In this document: in pieces, positions 41,539 to 49,832 of the stretch
Layout: the number at the start of each line of letters is the position of its first letter
How positions within the stretch are numbered: the stretch's first letter is position 1
Assembly: GCA_045596625.1 (NCBI GenBank)
Contig: JAZOCU010000039.1
Span: 44,509 to 108,508, forward strand
DNA length: 64,000 nucleotides
Reading direction: 5' to 3'
DNA from: Firm-04 sp045596625
GTDB taxonomy: Bacteria > Bacillota > Clostridia > Oscillospirales > Ruminococcaceae
Made by a program: the position numbers and the translations under genes
Notes under the pieces: model-generated
Told to the model about the DNA's origin: nothing
The model's database searches: none
Seen by the model: only the letters and a program-made list of their open reading frames with translations

Positions 41539-43488
41539 ATGCCAAAACAAGATATCACTTTTGCCGTGATTGCATCCGGCATTGACGAGGAATATCAGCA
41601 TTCTATTCTGACCGGTATTCATCGTTATGCGGCGCAGCATCATGTGAATCTTGCGCATTTTATTGCTTATGGCGGTATGCTGGCAAACCCGAAATATGAT
41701 CAAGGGGAATATAATATTTTTGAGCTTCCGAATTTTTCGCTGTTTGATGGCGTGATCTTGCTGTCCAATACCTTTTCTGCCGATCTTGCCGAAGCACTGA
41801 CCAAACGAATTACCGAAGCGGGAATTCCGGCAGTAAGCATTGACCGTGATCTGAAGGATATGTATTATATCGGTATCCGCAATGCGATGGCAATGGAGCA
41901 GATCACCCGACACTTCATCGAAGAGCACCAGGTACGGCAGATCAATTATATTTCCGGTCCGGACGACAATACAGAAAGCATAGAGCGTCTGAATGCGTTC
42001 ACCAAAGTGCTTGCGGAATATGGGATCCCGCTGGAGGAGGAGCGGATCTATCACGGCTCATTCCGTGCCAAGGACGGCCGCCGTGCCATAGAAGCTTTTC
42101 TGAAATCCGAGCTGCCGATGCCGCAGGCGATCGTCTGCGCCAATGACGCCATGGCGATCTCAGCAATGCTGACTCTGGAAACACATGGAATTCATTGTCC
42201 CGAAGATATTCTGGTTTCGGGTTTTGATAACATTTATAATGCCAAAAATTTTTCGCCCGCACTGACCACTGTTGAGCGTCCGCTGATGCAGTCCGGTGCA
42301 CTTGCCTGCCAGATTTTGTGCCGTGTATTGGACGGTGACAGCGTAGAGCGTGTGCAGGCACTGAATGCTGTTCCGATCTATTCGGAAAGCTGCGGCTGCA
42401 ATTATTTTACCGGTGAAGACATTCCTCTGTTCAAAAAGCGGAATTATCAGACCATTGAAAATACCAACCGGGATATTTCCCTGCTCAATCAGATGTCCTG
42501 TTCCCTTGTGGAATGCGATCAGTTTGAAGAATATATCAGTGCGCTGAAGGCATTTATTCTGAAAACCAAATGTGAAGAATTCTATCTGTGCCTGAATGAC
42601 AACTGGCATACCAAACAGCTTCGCAACGATACACTCTATACCGGTGAGCTGCCTGTGGATACCTATACGGTACATGGCTATGCACCCCGTATGCTGGTAC
42701 CGATCGCCTATTTTGACGGTGAATTCCATACAACAGACAGCTTTTTATCCTCTGAGATGCTGCCTCGTCTCCGCAACGGTTCGGATAATCCAAGAAAACT
42801 GTATTTTGTTCCGCTGCATTTCAGAGAGCGCTGCCTGGGCTATTTTGTCATCGGCAATACAGAAATGCCAATGAGCAGCTCCTTGTTCCATACTTGGAGC
42901 ATCACGATCAGCAATTCGCTGGAAAACTTCCGCAAACTGCTTTGTCTGGATGAGGTCGTGCAGGAACTGGATAAGCTGTACGCTGTGGATTCTCTCACCG
43001 GAATCTTCAATCGAAACGGCTTCCATCGCGGAACCAAAGAGATCTTCCGCCGCTGCGTAGAAGAACAGCGTTCCGCAATGGTAATGTTTGTAGATATGGA
43101 TGGTTTAAAGCTCATCAATGATAACTATGGACATAAATCCGGCGACCACGCAATCCGCAGTATCGCCACAGTTTTGCAGGAATCCTGCATAAAAGGGGAA
43201 TTGTCCTGTCGATTTGGCGGCGATGAGTTTTTCATCTTTGCTGCCGATTATACCGAAGAGGATGTTGCTGTTCTGCGCAGCCGCATTCAAGAGCATATTG
43301 ATATCTGCAACCGGAATGCCAATATTCCTTATACCCTCAGTGTCAGTGTCGGTGCATATATTACCGTTCCGGTCGAAGGCATGACGATATTCCATCTGAT
43401 TACTGTTGCAGACAATCGGATGTACGAAGAAAAGAAAAAGAAGAATCCATCCAAGTATCTTAAACAAATCATCGATGCGATACCGTAA
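41539..43488 (+). CDS. LacI/periplasmic-binding-type sensor fused to GGDEF diguanylate cyclase
   Basis: A 649-aa cytoplasmic protein with no signal peptide, no HTH and no membrane span. Residues 1-about 285 form a LacI-type sugar-binding fold without its DNA-binding head (ITFAVIASGIDEEYQHSILTG at the start; PQAIVCANDAMAISAMLTLE; VSGFDNIYNAKNFSPALTTV). The middle (about 310-480) looks like a GAF-type spacer. The C terminus (about 485-645) is GGDEF with DSLTGIFNRNGFHRG, FVDMDGLKLINDNYGHKSGD and an intact RFGGDEFF. The product would be c-di-GMP made in response to a ligand, probably a sugar (inference). No RxxD inhibitory site precedes GGDEF. ATG at 41539 with GAGGTGA upstream. Confidence 0.9.
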   Translation: MPKQDITFAVIASGIDEEYQHSILTGIHRYAAQHHVNLAHFIAYGGMLANPKYDQGEYNIFELPNFSLFDGVILLSNTFSADLAEALTKRITEAGIPAVSIDRDLKDMYYIGIRNAMAMEQITRHFIEEHQVRQINYISGPDDNTESIERLNAFTKVLAEYGIPLEEERIYHGSFRAKDGRRAIEAFLKSELPMPQAIVCANDAMAISAMLTLETHGIHCPEDILVSGFDNIYNAKNFSPALTTVERPLMQSGALACQILCRVLDGDSVERVQALNAVPIYSESCGCNYFTGEDIPLFKKRNYQTIENTNRDISLLNQMSCSLVECDQFEEYISALKAFILKTKCEEFYLCLNDNWHTKQLRNDTLYTGELPVDTYTVHGYAPRMLVPIAYFDGEFHTTDSFLSSEMLPRLRNGSDNPRKLYFVPLHFRERCLGYFVIGNTEMPMSSSLFHTWSITISNSLENFRKLLCLDEVVQELDKLYAVDSLTGIFNRNGFHRGTKEIFRRCVEEQRSAMVMFVDMDGLKLINDNYGHKSGDHAIRSIATVLQESCIKGELSCRFGGDEFFIFAADYTEEDVAVLRSRIQEHIDICNRNANIPYTLSVSVGAYITVPVEGMTIFHLITVADNRMYEEKKKKNPSKYLKQIIDAIP

Positions 43489-43501
43489 CAACACCAAAGC
43501 A

Positions 43502-43545
43502 AACAGCCGCTTTTGATGAAATATCAAAAGCGGCTGTTCTATTTT
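43502..43545. terminator. Terminator between the GGDEF and patatin genes
   Basis: A perfect 16-bp stem (AACAGCCGCTTTTGAT and complement at 43523-43538) with a T-rich tail; it serves both convergent genes. The core is nearly the same as the hairpin at 13720-13765. Confidence 0.88.
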
Positions 43546-43567
43546 TCTTTCGCAGCACTGTGCTCCA

Positions 43568-44425
43568 TCATGGCTGCTGCAAAAAGCTGCGCAATGCCGG
43601 AAGCTGCTTGAGTGCAACGCTGCGCCCGATATCATATACCTGTTGGATAAGCTGTGCATCCCGCGTAATTCGCTTGATCGGCAGCGCCTCAGGCGGACAT
43701 ATCACAAAAGCTCTGCCGGCTTTTTCCGCCTCAAACACATATTGTGTCGTCTGATTGTATACTTCATGCCGATTCCGCATCACGTCAATCGCCTTGGGGT
43801 ATTTCCGCAGAGCGATCTTCAGCATGGGAATCGATTTGTTGGGCTCCTTGCGATATACCCTCGGCTGCGTCAGAACTACCACATTGCGCCCATATCCCTG
43901 CGATTCAAAATAGGCAAGCGGCACCGGATCTGTCATGCCGCCATCCAGCATCTTTTTGCCGCCGATCTCCACCACACGGGATACCATCGGCATGGATGCG
44001 GATGCACGGATCCACTCCAGTGCTTCATAATCCATTTCGGGAATGGAATGATATACAGGCTTACCCGTTTCAATATCGGTACAGACCACATGAAATTCCA
44101 TAGGATCCTTCTGATATGTATCAAAATCAAACCGATCCAATGTTTCCGGCATCGTATGATAACAAAACTCTGCACCATACAGATCACCCGTTTTCACCAG
44201 TGAATATACACTGCAATATCGCTTATCTCTGCAATATTTCAGATTATACCGCAGCGATCTTCCAATCTGACCGGATTTGTAATTACATCCAAAGCAAGCA
44301 CCTGCCGAAACGCCGATTGCGCCATCGAACAGCAGCTTTTGCTCCATCATAACATCCAATACGCCTGCTGTGAACAAGCCGCGCATGGCGCCGCCTTCCA
44401 ATACAAGTCCTGTTTTTTTCTGCAT
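43568..44425 (-). CDS. Patatin-like phospholipase/acyl hydrolase
   Basis: A 285-aa cytoplasmic serine hydrolase of the RssA/YlbK type. It has the oxyanion loop LEGGAMRGLFTAGVLD (9-24), nucleophile elbow GVSAG (Ser about 39) and the Asp partner in KKMLDGGMTDPVP (about 160). These proteins hydrolyse acyl esters of membrane lipids; the natural substrate is not known. The start at 44425 is preceded by AAAGGAA. Promoter at 44468-44496. Confidence 0.9.
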   Translation of the reverse strand: MQKKTGLVLEGGAMRGLFTAGVLDVMMEQKLLFDGAIGVSAGACFGCNYKSGQIGRSLRYNLKYCRDKRYCSVYSLVKTGDLYGAEFCYHTMPETLDRFDFDTYQKDPMEFHVVCTDIETGKPVYHSIPEMDYEALEWIRASASMPMVSRVVEIGGKKMLDGGMTDPVPLAYFESQGYGRNVVVLTQPRVYRKEPNKSIPMLKIALRKYPKAIDVMRNRHEVYNQTTQYVFEAEKAGRAFVICPPEALPIKRITRDAQLIQQVYDIGRSVALKQLPALRSFLQQP

Positions 44426-44467
44426 GATTCCGGATTCCTTTCTTAAAACGCCAAGCAATATAATACA

Positions 44468-44496
44468 ATTATATCACAACACACCGTAAATGTAAA
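44468..44496 (-). promoter_or_regulatory. Promoter of the patatin gene
   Basis: Minus strand TTTACA (44496-44491), 17 bases, TATAAT (44473-44468). Confidence 0.7.
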
Positions 44497-44587
44497 GTCT
44501 TTTCCCCTTATATGGATGAAGATGCCATGCATCCGCATTGACGCAGACACATGGCATACTCCAAATTCAGACCCGTTATATGGTGCA

Positions 44588-44767
44588 TTATTCTGTTTCG
44601 TGATAAGCATCCGATCGGTTTGCACCACACTGCATTCCACAGCTTCCGCAAGAGCCGCCGCAGGAACACATGGGTTTTCCTTGTATCCGCTTGCGGATCT
44701 GAGAAATTACAATTGCAAGAAAGATCGTCACCACAATCCCGGCGATCAACATTGTCTGCCAATTCAT
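44588..44767 (-). CDS. FeoB-associated Cys-rich membrane protein
   Basis: A 59-aa protein: one N-terminal membrane span (MNWQTMLIAGIVVTIFLAIV, then ISQIRKRI) and a short Cys-rich tail CSCGGSCGSCGMQCG. This is the typical small partner encoded after feoB in Clostridia. It may help iron handling on the cytoplasmic face, but its role is unproven. The ATG at 44767 has AAAGGA eleven bases upstream. It ends the feo operon, 31 bases after feoB. Confidence 0.88.
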   Translation of the reverse strand: MNWQTMLIAGIVVTIFLAIVISQIRKRIQGKPMCSCGGSCGSCGMQCGANRSDAYHETE

Positions 44768-44798
44768 ACTAACACACATCCTTTCAAGGATCCTTCTA

Positions 44799-46958
44799 TC
44801 ATTTCAATGATGCTGCCGAATGACGATGGGGCCGTACCAGCAAAAAGATCATCCACGCCAGCACAAGCAATGCTGCAATTGTCCAAACATTGAGCGAACC
44901 GCCGGTGATCCATGTACCGATCTGATAAATTATCATCGATACCGCATAGGCAAAACCGGTCATCCAACCAAGTGCTGCAGCTGTCCATTTGGCACTGTTC
45001 ATCTCTCGCTTGATCGCACCCATTGCCGCAAAACAAGGTGCACACAGCAGGTTGAAAACCATAAACGAAAATGCTGCAAGCTGATTGCCGCTGAAGAATT
45101 CCTGTCCGATCAAAGCAAGACGCTCCGAACCGCCTTCCTCTATTAAAGAAAATGCCAGATCGGCATCGGCCATAGAGGATAATGCGCCAAACACACCTAC
45201 AACTTCCTCCTTAGCAGCAAGTCCGAGAATCGTTGCGACAGCTGCCTGCCAGCTTCCAAAGCCAAGAGGAATAAAGATCACAGCAATCGCTTCTCCGATC
45301 ACATTCAGGATCGAAGGATGATCTCCCTCTCCGATGTAATGCAGTCCGCCTTCCAGACTCAGGCTGTTAAGCAGCCATACAATGATGCTGGCAGCAACGA
45401 TCACTGTACCTGCACGCTTGATGAAATCCCAACCACGCTCCCATGTTGCGCGCAATACATTGCTCGGTACCGGTGCATGATATGCAGGAAGCTCCATGAC
45501 AAAGGGAGCAGGCTCTCCTGCAAATGCCTTGGTTTTTTTCAGAATCAAGCCGGAGATCACCACTGCAGCGATCCCCATAAAATATGCCGCTGTTGCGATC
45601 CATCCGCTGCCGCCGAACAAGGCACCCGCAATCAATGCCACGATCGGCATTTTAGCACCACACGGCATAAAGCAGGTGGTCATAACCGTCATTCTCCGAT
45701 CTCGCTCCTGCTCAATGGTGCGGCTCGCCATAACACCCGGAACACCACAGCCGCAGGCGACCAGCAGGGGAATAAAGCTTTTGCCTGAAAGTCCAAACTT
45801 TCGGAAGACACGATCCATGATAAATGCAACACGGGACATATAGCCCACATCCTCCAAGACGGAGAGCAGTGTAAACAGAATCAGCATCTGCGGCACGAAC
45901 CCCAGCACTGCACCTACACCGCCAATGATACCATCCGCAATGAGATCCGTCAGCCATGACGCACAACCGATGTTCTCCAGAAATGAAGTCACACCCGGTA
46001 CGATCCATTTACCAAACAGCGTATCATTCATGAACTGTACCGTCCAATCTCCGATGGTGCCGATAGAAATGGTATATACAAGCCACATCACCGCAACAAA
46101 AATCGGTAATGCAAGAATCCGGTTGGTCACAATCCGGTCGATCTTATCAGATACCGTAAGCGCACCGGCATTCTTTTTCTGATAGCAGCGTTTGAGCACT
46201 GCTTCGATCAGAAGATAGCGTTCATTGATGATAATGCTTTCCGCATCGTCATCCAGTTCCTTTTCCACTGCAGCAATATCCTGCTCCAGATGCAACCGCG
46301 TTTGTTCAGGCAACGCAAGCTGTTCCAGCACCTTTGCATCTCGTTCAAACAGCTTGACCGCATACCAGCGCTGCTGCGTCTCGGGCATATGATGGACTGC
46401 TGCCTCTTCGATATGCGCCAGTGCATGCTCCACATTACCCGAGAAATAAAATTTACGAGCCGTCTTGCCGGTTTTTGCCGCTTCAATTGCCATTTCGGCT
46501 GCCAGTTGAAGATTATCTCCTTTCAGTGCCGAAATCTCCACGATCTTACAGCCCAATGCCTCCGAAAGCATTGTAATGTCAATGCGATCGCCGTTTTTAC
46601 GAACGACATCCATCATATTGATCGCAATGACTACCGGAATACCAAGCTCCATAAGCTGTGTGGTCAGATACAGATTGCGCTCCAGATTGGTGCCGTCTAC
46701 AATATTCAGGATGACATCGGGATGCTCTTCCACCAAATAGTTTCTTGCAACGACCTCTTCCAGCGTATAGGGGGAAAGGGAATAAATACCCGGCAGATCT
46801 GTAACAATAACGCCTTCCTGCCACTTATATTTTCCCTCTTTCTTTTCCACCGTCACGCCCGGCCAGTTGCCCACATATTGATTGGAGCCGGTCAATGCAT
46901 TATACATCGTAGTTTTACCGCAGTTCGGATTTCCTGCAAGTGCTATTTTCAAGTTCAT
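44799..46958 (-). CDS. feoB: Ferrous iron transport protein B
   Basis: A 719-aa Fe(II) transporter. The N-terminal G domain has GNPNCGKTTMYNALTG (8-23), DLPGIYSL (about 54-61) and NMMD (about 118-121). A helical spacer follows to about 265, then two Gate regions with CGVPGVMASRT (about 400) and the C-terminal Gate half around GFGSWQAAVATILGLAAKEE (about 590). Full length and intact. It is preceded by two feoA genes and by an internal GTTAG/CTAAC operator at 46979-46996. Confidence 0.97.
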   Translation of the reverse strand: MNLKIALAGNPNCGKTTMYNALTGSNQYVGNWPGVTVEKKEGKYKWQEGVIVTDLPGIYSLSPYTLEEVVARNYLVEEHPDVILNIVDGTNLERNLYLTTQLMELGIPVVIAINMMDVVRKNGDRIDITMLSEALGCKIVEISALKGDNLQLAAEMAIEAAKTGKTARKFYFSGNVEHALAHIEEAAVHHMPETQQRWYAVKLFERDAKVLEQLALPEQTRLHLEQDIAAVEKELDDDAESIIINERYLLIEAVLKRCYQKKNAGALTVSDKIDRIVTNRILALPIFVAVMWLVYTISIGTIGDWTVQFMNDTLFGKWIVPGVTSFLENIGCASWLTDLIADGIIGGVGAVLGFVPQMLILFTLLSVLEDVGYMSRVAFIMDRVFRKFGLSGKSFIPLLVACGCGVPGVMASRTIEQERDRRMTVMTTCFMPCGAKMPIVALIAGALFGGSGWIATAAYFMGIAAVVISGLILKKTKAFAGEPAPFVMELPAYHAPVPSNVLRATWERGWDFIKRAGTVIVAASIIVWLLNSLSLEGGLHYIGEGDHPSILNVIGEAIAVIFIPLGFGSWQAAVATILGLAAKEEVVGVFGALSSMADADLAFSLIEEGGSERLALIGQEFFSGNQLAAFSFMVFNLLCAPCFAAMGAIKREMNSAKWTAAALGWMTGFAYAVSMIIYQIGTWITGGSLNVWTIAALLVLAWMIFLLVRPHRHSAASLK

Positions 46959-46978
46959 GCCATCTTCCTCTCGTTTGC

Positions 46979-46996
46979 AGTTAGCGTCGTCTAACT
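46979..46996. promoter_or_regulatory. Operator copy 1: AGTTAG-N6-CTAACT before feoB
   Basis: An inverted repeat of 6-base arms with a CGTCGT spacer, 21 bases before the feoB start and inside the 70-base gap after feoA. The arms are identical to those at 47505-47522. Confidence 0.65.
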
Positions 46997-47028
46997 ATAA
47001 TACAAAAACGAATCTCCTTTACAGCAGA

Positions 47029-47250
47029 TCAGGTTACTTCTATCATCTCTGCGTCGGCTTTCCGAAGAGAAAGCTCATATCCACGCACCATCAATTCAAA
47101 CGGATCTCCCAGCGGTGCGACTTTTCGTACATAGATCTCAGCGTGCTTGGTGATGCCCATATCCATAATTCTGCGGCGTAATGCACCTTCGCCGTGCACC
47201 TTAACCACATGAACCGTTTCGCCGACCTTTGCATCCTTCAGCGTTTTCAT
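47029..47250 (-). CDS. feoA: FeoA family protein (second of two)
   Basis: A 73-aa SH3-like protein that supports FeoB. It has LKDAKVGETVHVVKVHGEG, then RRRIMDMGITKHAEIYVRKVAPLGDP and the closing RGYELSLRKADAEMIEV, the standard FeoA layout. The ATG at 47250 overlaps the stop of the first feoA (ATGA), with GGAGGAGAG upstream inside that gene. Confidence 0.92.
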   Translation of the reverse strand: MKTLKDAKVGETVHVVKVHGEGALRRRIMDMGITKHAEIYVRKVAPLGDPFELMVRGYELSLRKADAEMIEVT

Positions 47251-47501
47251 ATCTCTCCTCCATACTCCAGCAGGATCCTGCTTGCCAACTCCCAAGCCAC
47301 TGCGATCCGCCCCTCTTGTACTTTTACAATGAGATCATCGCCGGCAGCGGCAATCACCGTAACAGCAGCCCCGACAACCAAGCCATAATCTGCAAGCCGC
47401 CGCTTCATCACAGGAGCAGCATTGATTTTTACCATCCTGCATTTCTGTCCGATTTTTGCCTGTGTCAAGATAAATCTGCCTGTTTTTGCGATCATAGCCA
47501 T
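47247..47501 (-). CDS. feoA: FeoA family protein (first of two)
   Basis: An 84-aa FeoA-type SH3-like protein: GQKCRMVKINAAPVMKRRLADYGL, GAAVTVIAAAGDDLIVKVQEGR and AWELASRILL. More divergent than the second copy. First gene of feoA-feoA-feoB-Cys-rich. The start codon lies four bases from an operator that also contains its AAGGTG ribosome binding site, so repressor binding would block both transcription and access to the start region of the gene. Confidence 0.88.
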   Translation of the reverse strand: MAMIAKTGRFILTQAKIGQKCRMVKINAAPVMKRRLADYGLVVGAAVTVIAAAGDDLIVKVQEGRIAVAWELASRILLEYGGEI

Positions 47502-47504
47502 TTA

Positions 47505-47522
47505 AGTTAGCACCTTCTAACT
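47505..47522. promoter_or_regulatory. Operator copy 2: AGTTAG-N6-CTAACT at the feo start site
   Basis: Same arms as copy 1 with a CACCTT spacer, starting right at the predicted transcription start of the feo operon (about +1 to +18). Confidence 0.7.
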
Positions 47523-47529
47523 GATTATT

Positions 47530-47558
47530 ATGATACACTAATACTTACGCCTTGTCAA
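47530..47558 (-). promoter_or_regulatory. Promoter of the feo operon
   Basis: Minus strand TTGACA (47558-47553), 17 bases, TATCAT (47535-47530). The leader is only about 22 nt. Confidence 0.75.
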
Positions 47559-47603
47559 GCAAAAATCTTCCATCTCCCTAACGCTTTGTATATTCGCACA
47601 AAC

Positions 47604-47621
47604 AGTTAGCACCGCCTAACC
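47604..47621. promoter_or_regulatory. Operator copy 3: AGTTAG-N6-CTAACC upstream of feo
   Basis: Spacer CACCGC; one mismatch in the second arm. It lies about 80-100 bases upstream of the predicted feo start. A lone half (CGCCTAAC, 47711-47718) lies farther out, next to a GATGAT/ATCATC palindrome at 47695-47710. Otherwise 47622-47750 shows nothing. Confidence 0.55.
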
Positions 47622-47752
47622 AAATCTTTGTGCAGGTTGATTTTCTCTGTTCTATCTGACAAATCGGCTTGATTTTTGCTTTTCTTTGACGCATGATGAT
47701 TCGTATCATCCGCCTAACAACGCTTGGATAAGCCAATTCCCGAGCATAGAAA

Positions 47753-47783
47753 AACGGTCAAGATTTCTCTTGACCGTTTTTTC
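47753..47783. terminator. Terminator after the GH16 gene
   Basis: ACGGTCAAGA (47754-47763) pairs with TCTTGACCGT (47768-47777) around a 4-base loop. T-rich on both sides. Confidence 0.85.
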
Positions 47784-47786
47784 GCT

Positions 47787-48719
47787 TTAGTTAAAGGTCA
47801 CCCACTGATATCTGGCAGTCAGCGGTACATTGCCGTTGAAGGGCTTAAGCCACTCGTCCACACCGGTACCGGGCCATACATTCATCATAATACGTCCGGG
47901 GGTAGAAGGGATATTATCACGAGCGGTATAGATCGCTTTGCCGTCTACATACCAAGTGATATGATCGGGCTGCCAATCAAATCCATAGGTATGATAGCCT
48001 TGAGAAGCGTCAAAGCCTAAATCATAAAAATACTCATGATTGCCAACACCGTTGGTGTAATAATTGAGCTGTACCTTAGTCGTATCCTTGCCAAGAATCT
48101 CAATATCGATCTCATCCCACGGATTATCCTCGGAAGGGCCGGTATAGGTGAAGAAGGAGGATACAACACCATCATTCTTGATCGCCTGCATCGAGGTCTC
48201 ATAATATCCGTAGTGATAATGATCCGTTGTACGATACTCCGCGCCTGCATAACGGTAAGCACCTTGAGGATCACCGGTAATGCTCAGCTGCAGCGATCCG
48301 TTGGAAAGCACTGCATTGCTGCCGCGCCATACGCAATCAAAGGGATTGCCATTGGTCCAGCCATCCGACGCAAAGAAATATCTGGAACTTCCGCTGCGGA
48401 AATTATCGTACATGGTTGCACTCTCATTGGGTGCTGTGCCGTAATCGGGGATCTCAGAGGAATCTGCACCCAGCATGATCTTACGCTTAAGCAGCGACAG
48501 ATCCATGCCGTTTACAACGCCGTCTTGATTCAAATCGGCATTTGCCGGAGATGCACCGGGCTTGCCGACAAGAAAACTGCTTACAGCATTCACATCCTCT
48601 TTCCGGAGCGCGCCGTCATTATTGGCATCACCCAACAGAGCACCTGACGCATGAAGTCCAGCAATCCCGAGGCTGGCTGCAAGTGTCAGAGCGATCATCT
48701 TTTTTGCGTGCGTTTTCAT
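47787..48719 (-). CDS. GH16 beta-1,3-1,4-glucanase (lichenase) with N-terminal dockerin
   Basis: A 310-aa secreted enzyme. Order: signal peptide (1-about 28, KKMIALTLAASLGIAGLHAS), a type I dockerin directly after it (about 29-85: LGDANNDGALRKEDVNAV and DLNQDGVVNGMDLSLL calcium loops), a short linker, then the GH16 jelly roll (about 100-310). The catalytic motif DEIDIEILG is intact (about 208-216) and the lichenase-type YRYAGAEYRTTDHYHYGYYE is present. It cleaves mixed-linkage barley or lichenan glucans as part of a cellulosome. Dockerins are usually C-terminal, so this placement is less common. AGGAGGAG precedes the ATG at 48719. It lies 25 bases after an AraC gene in the same direction. Confidence 0.94.
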   Translation of the reverse strand: MKTHAKKMIALTLAASLGIAGLHASGALLGDANNDGALRKEDVNAVSSFLVGKPGASPANADLNQDGVVNGMDLSLLKRKIMLGADSSEIPDYGTAPNESATMYDNFRSGSSRYFFASDGWTNGNPFDCVWRGSNAVLSNGSLQLSITGDPQGAYRYAGAEYRTTDHYHYGYYETSMQAIKNDGVVSSFFTYTGPSEDNPWDEIDIEILGKDTTKVQLNYYTNGVGNHEYFYDLGFDASQGYHTYGFDWQPDHITWYVDGKAIYTARDNIPSTPGRIMMNVWPGTGVDEWLKPFNGNVPLTARYQWVTFN

Positions 48720-48744
48720 GATACTCCTCCTTGTTTTCATGGTA

Positions 48745-49488
48745 TTATGAAACCGAATCAGACCGTTGTCTGAAGAATTTCCTTCGATAGGCTTTGGGCG
48801 TAAACCCGGTATGCTTTTTGAACGCTTGAATAAAATGGCTTTCCGAACTGAAACAAAGATATGCAGAAATCTCAATACAGGAATGGGCAGAATATTTGAG
48901 CATATTCTCCGCAGCCTCCAGCCGCTTTTTCATAATGTATTCAGAAAGTGTGATGCCGACCTCCTTGCGAAATAATCTTGAAAGATAGGTCGGACTCAGC
49001 GCAGCGACCGCCGCAAGCTTTTCCAGCGTGATCTTGGTATGTAAATTCTCGTAAATATAATCAAGACAGACAATGATAGTTTTGGGATACAACGATTCCT
49101 TATGCAACAGCTGCATCCGCTGTGCATAATCATCGACCAGCTCCCGATGCAGCATATGGATCTCTGCCTCACAGCTGCATTTGTCGATGCTCTGGATGTA
49201 AATATCGCTGAGATTATATGCCGTTTCCATTTCCATGCCGCCCTCAATACAGTAACGGGTAATCAGTGCTACTGTAATGATCAGATGATATTTCAAATTG
49301 CGCAGCGCATCCTCGCTGAGCATTCCCATCTGACCGCTGTTGAGCGGTTTGAACAAACGGTTGACTTCATCGGGGTTTCCAAGCTTAATGCTTTGGAAAA
49401 ATGCCATTTCCCGTTCGTAGGATAAATGAGATACATTATGTTCCCGATTCAAGAACTCCAAATGAGAAAGCTTTTTTTGAATATCCAT
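48745..49488 (-). CDS. AraC-family regulator of the beta-glucan locus
   Basis: A 247-aa regulator. The C-terminal domain has ITLEKLAAVAALSPTYLSRLFRKEVG (about 153-178) and IEISAYLCFSSESHFIQAFKKHTG (about 203-226), then TPKAYRRKF. The N-terminal 140 residues are helical, of the YesN-without-receiver kind seen in Firmicutes (NPDEVNRLF, LKYHLIITVALITRYCIEGG). It is upstream of and collinear with GH16 and divergent from GH5, so it probably activates both. The ATG at 49488 has AAGGAG about 11 bases upstream; longer in-frame starts exist. Confidence 0.88.
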   Translation of the reverse strand: MDIQKKLSHLEFLNREHNVSHLSYEREMAFFQSIKLGNPDEVNRLFKPLNSGQMGMLSEDALRNLKYHLIITVALITRYCIEGGMEMETAYNLSDIYIQSIDKCSCEAEIHMLHRELVDDYAQRMQLLHKESLYPKTIIVCLDYIYENLHTKITLEKLAAVAALSPTYLSRLFRKEVGITLSEYIMKKRLEAAENMLKYSAHSCIEISAYLCFSSESHFIQAFKKHTGFTPKAYRRKFFRQRSDSVS

Positions 49489-49572
49489 GGGGCTATCAAC
49501 TCCTTCGCCTTCATTGTAACGCATTTTTACAAAAAAAACAACAAGAATTTGATAGAAAGGATAATCTGCCGC

Positions 49573-49691
49573 AGATCTCCGTATCATCAGACAACACCAT
49601 ATTCAGATTTCAGAAAAACGTTGCCGGGAACCATGGCAGGAATCCAAAAACCGGAGGGGGGGGTATCGCGTTGTCTAAACTACGGAGATCT
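49573..49691. repeat. 119-bp two-helix inverted repeat between the AraC and GH5 genes
   Basis: AGATCTCCGTA (49573-49583) is complementary to 49681-49691; just inside, AGACAAC pairs with GTTGTCT. Between are a TGCC/GGCA mini-hairpin and a G7 run. It could be a structured leader of either divergent gene or the trace of a small mobile element. No ORF crosses it. Region 49489-49893 holds no gene. Confidence 0.55.
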
Positions 49692-49802
49692 CAACAACAG
49701 GGGTTTGTGCTAACATAATATCACAATTCTTACTTTGTTAATATCATCTGCTTGCGAATTGTGTCATAAAATTGACGCAATTTTCCATAAAACAAGGGTG
49801 GA

Positions 49803-49832
49803 AATTTGATATAAAGAACATGAATTTGATAT
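49803..49832 (+). promoter_or_regulatory. Direct repeats upstream of GH5 (AraC-type site)
   Basis: AATTTGATAT occurs at 49803-49812 and again at 49823-49832, exactly 20 bases apart, shortly before a -10 (TATACT, 49853-49858) that lacks a good -35. Paired direct repeats about two turns apart next to a weak promoter are typical activator sites of AraC-family proteins; the divergent regulator at 48745-49488 is the obvious candidate. Confidence 0.5.

Noticed and set aside
46979..47621. Calling the feo operators Fur or DtxR boxes outright
   Set aside because: They do not match the 19-bp Fur box, and the GTTAG/CTAAC spacing of six differs from the DtxR/IdeR box, so the regulator is left open.
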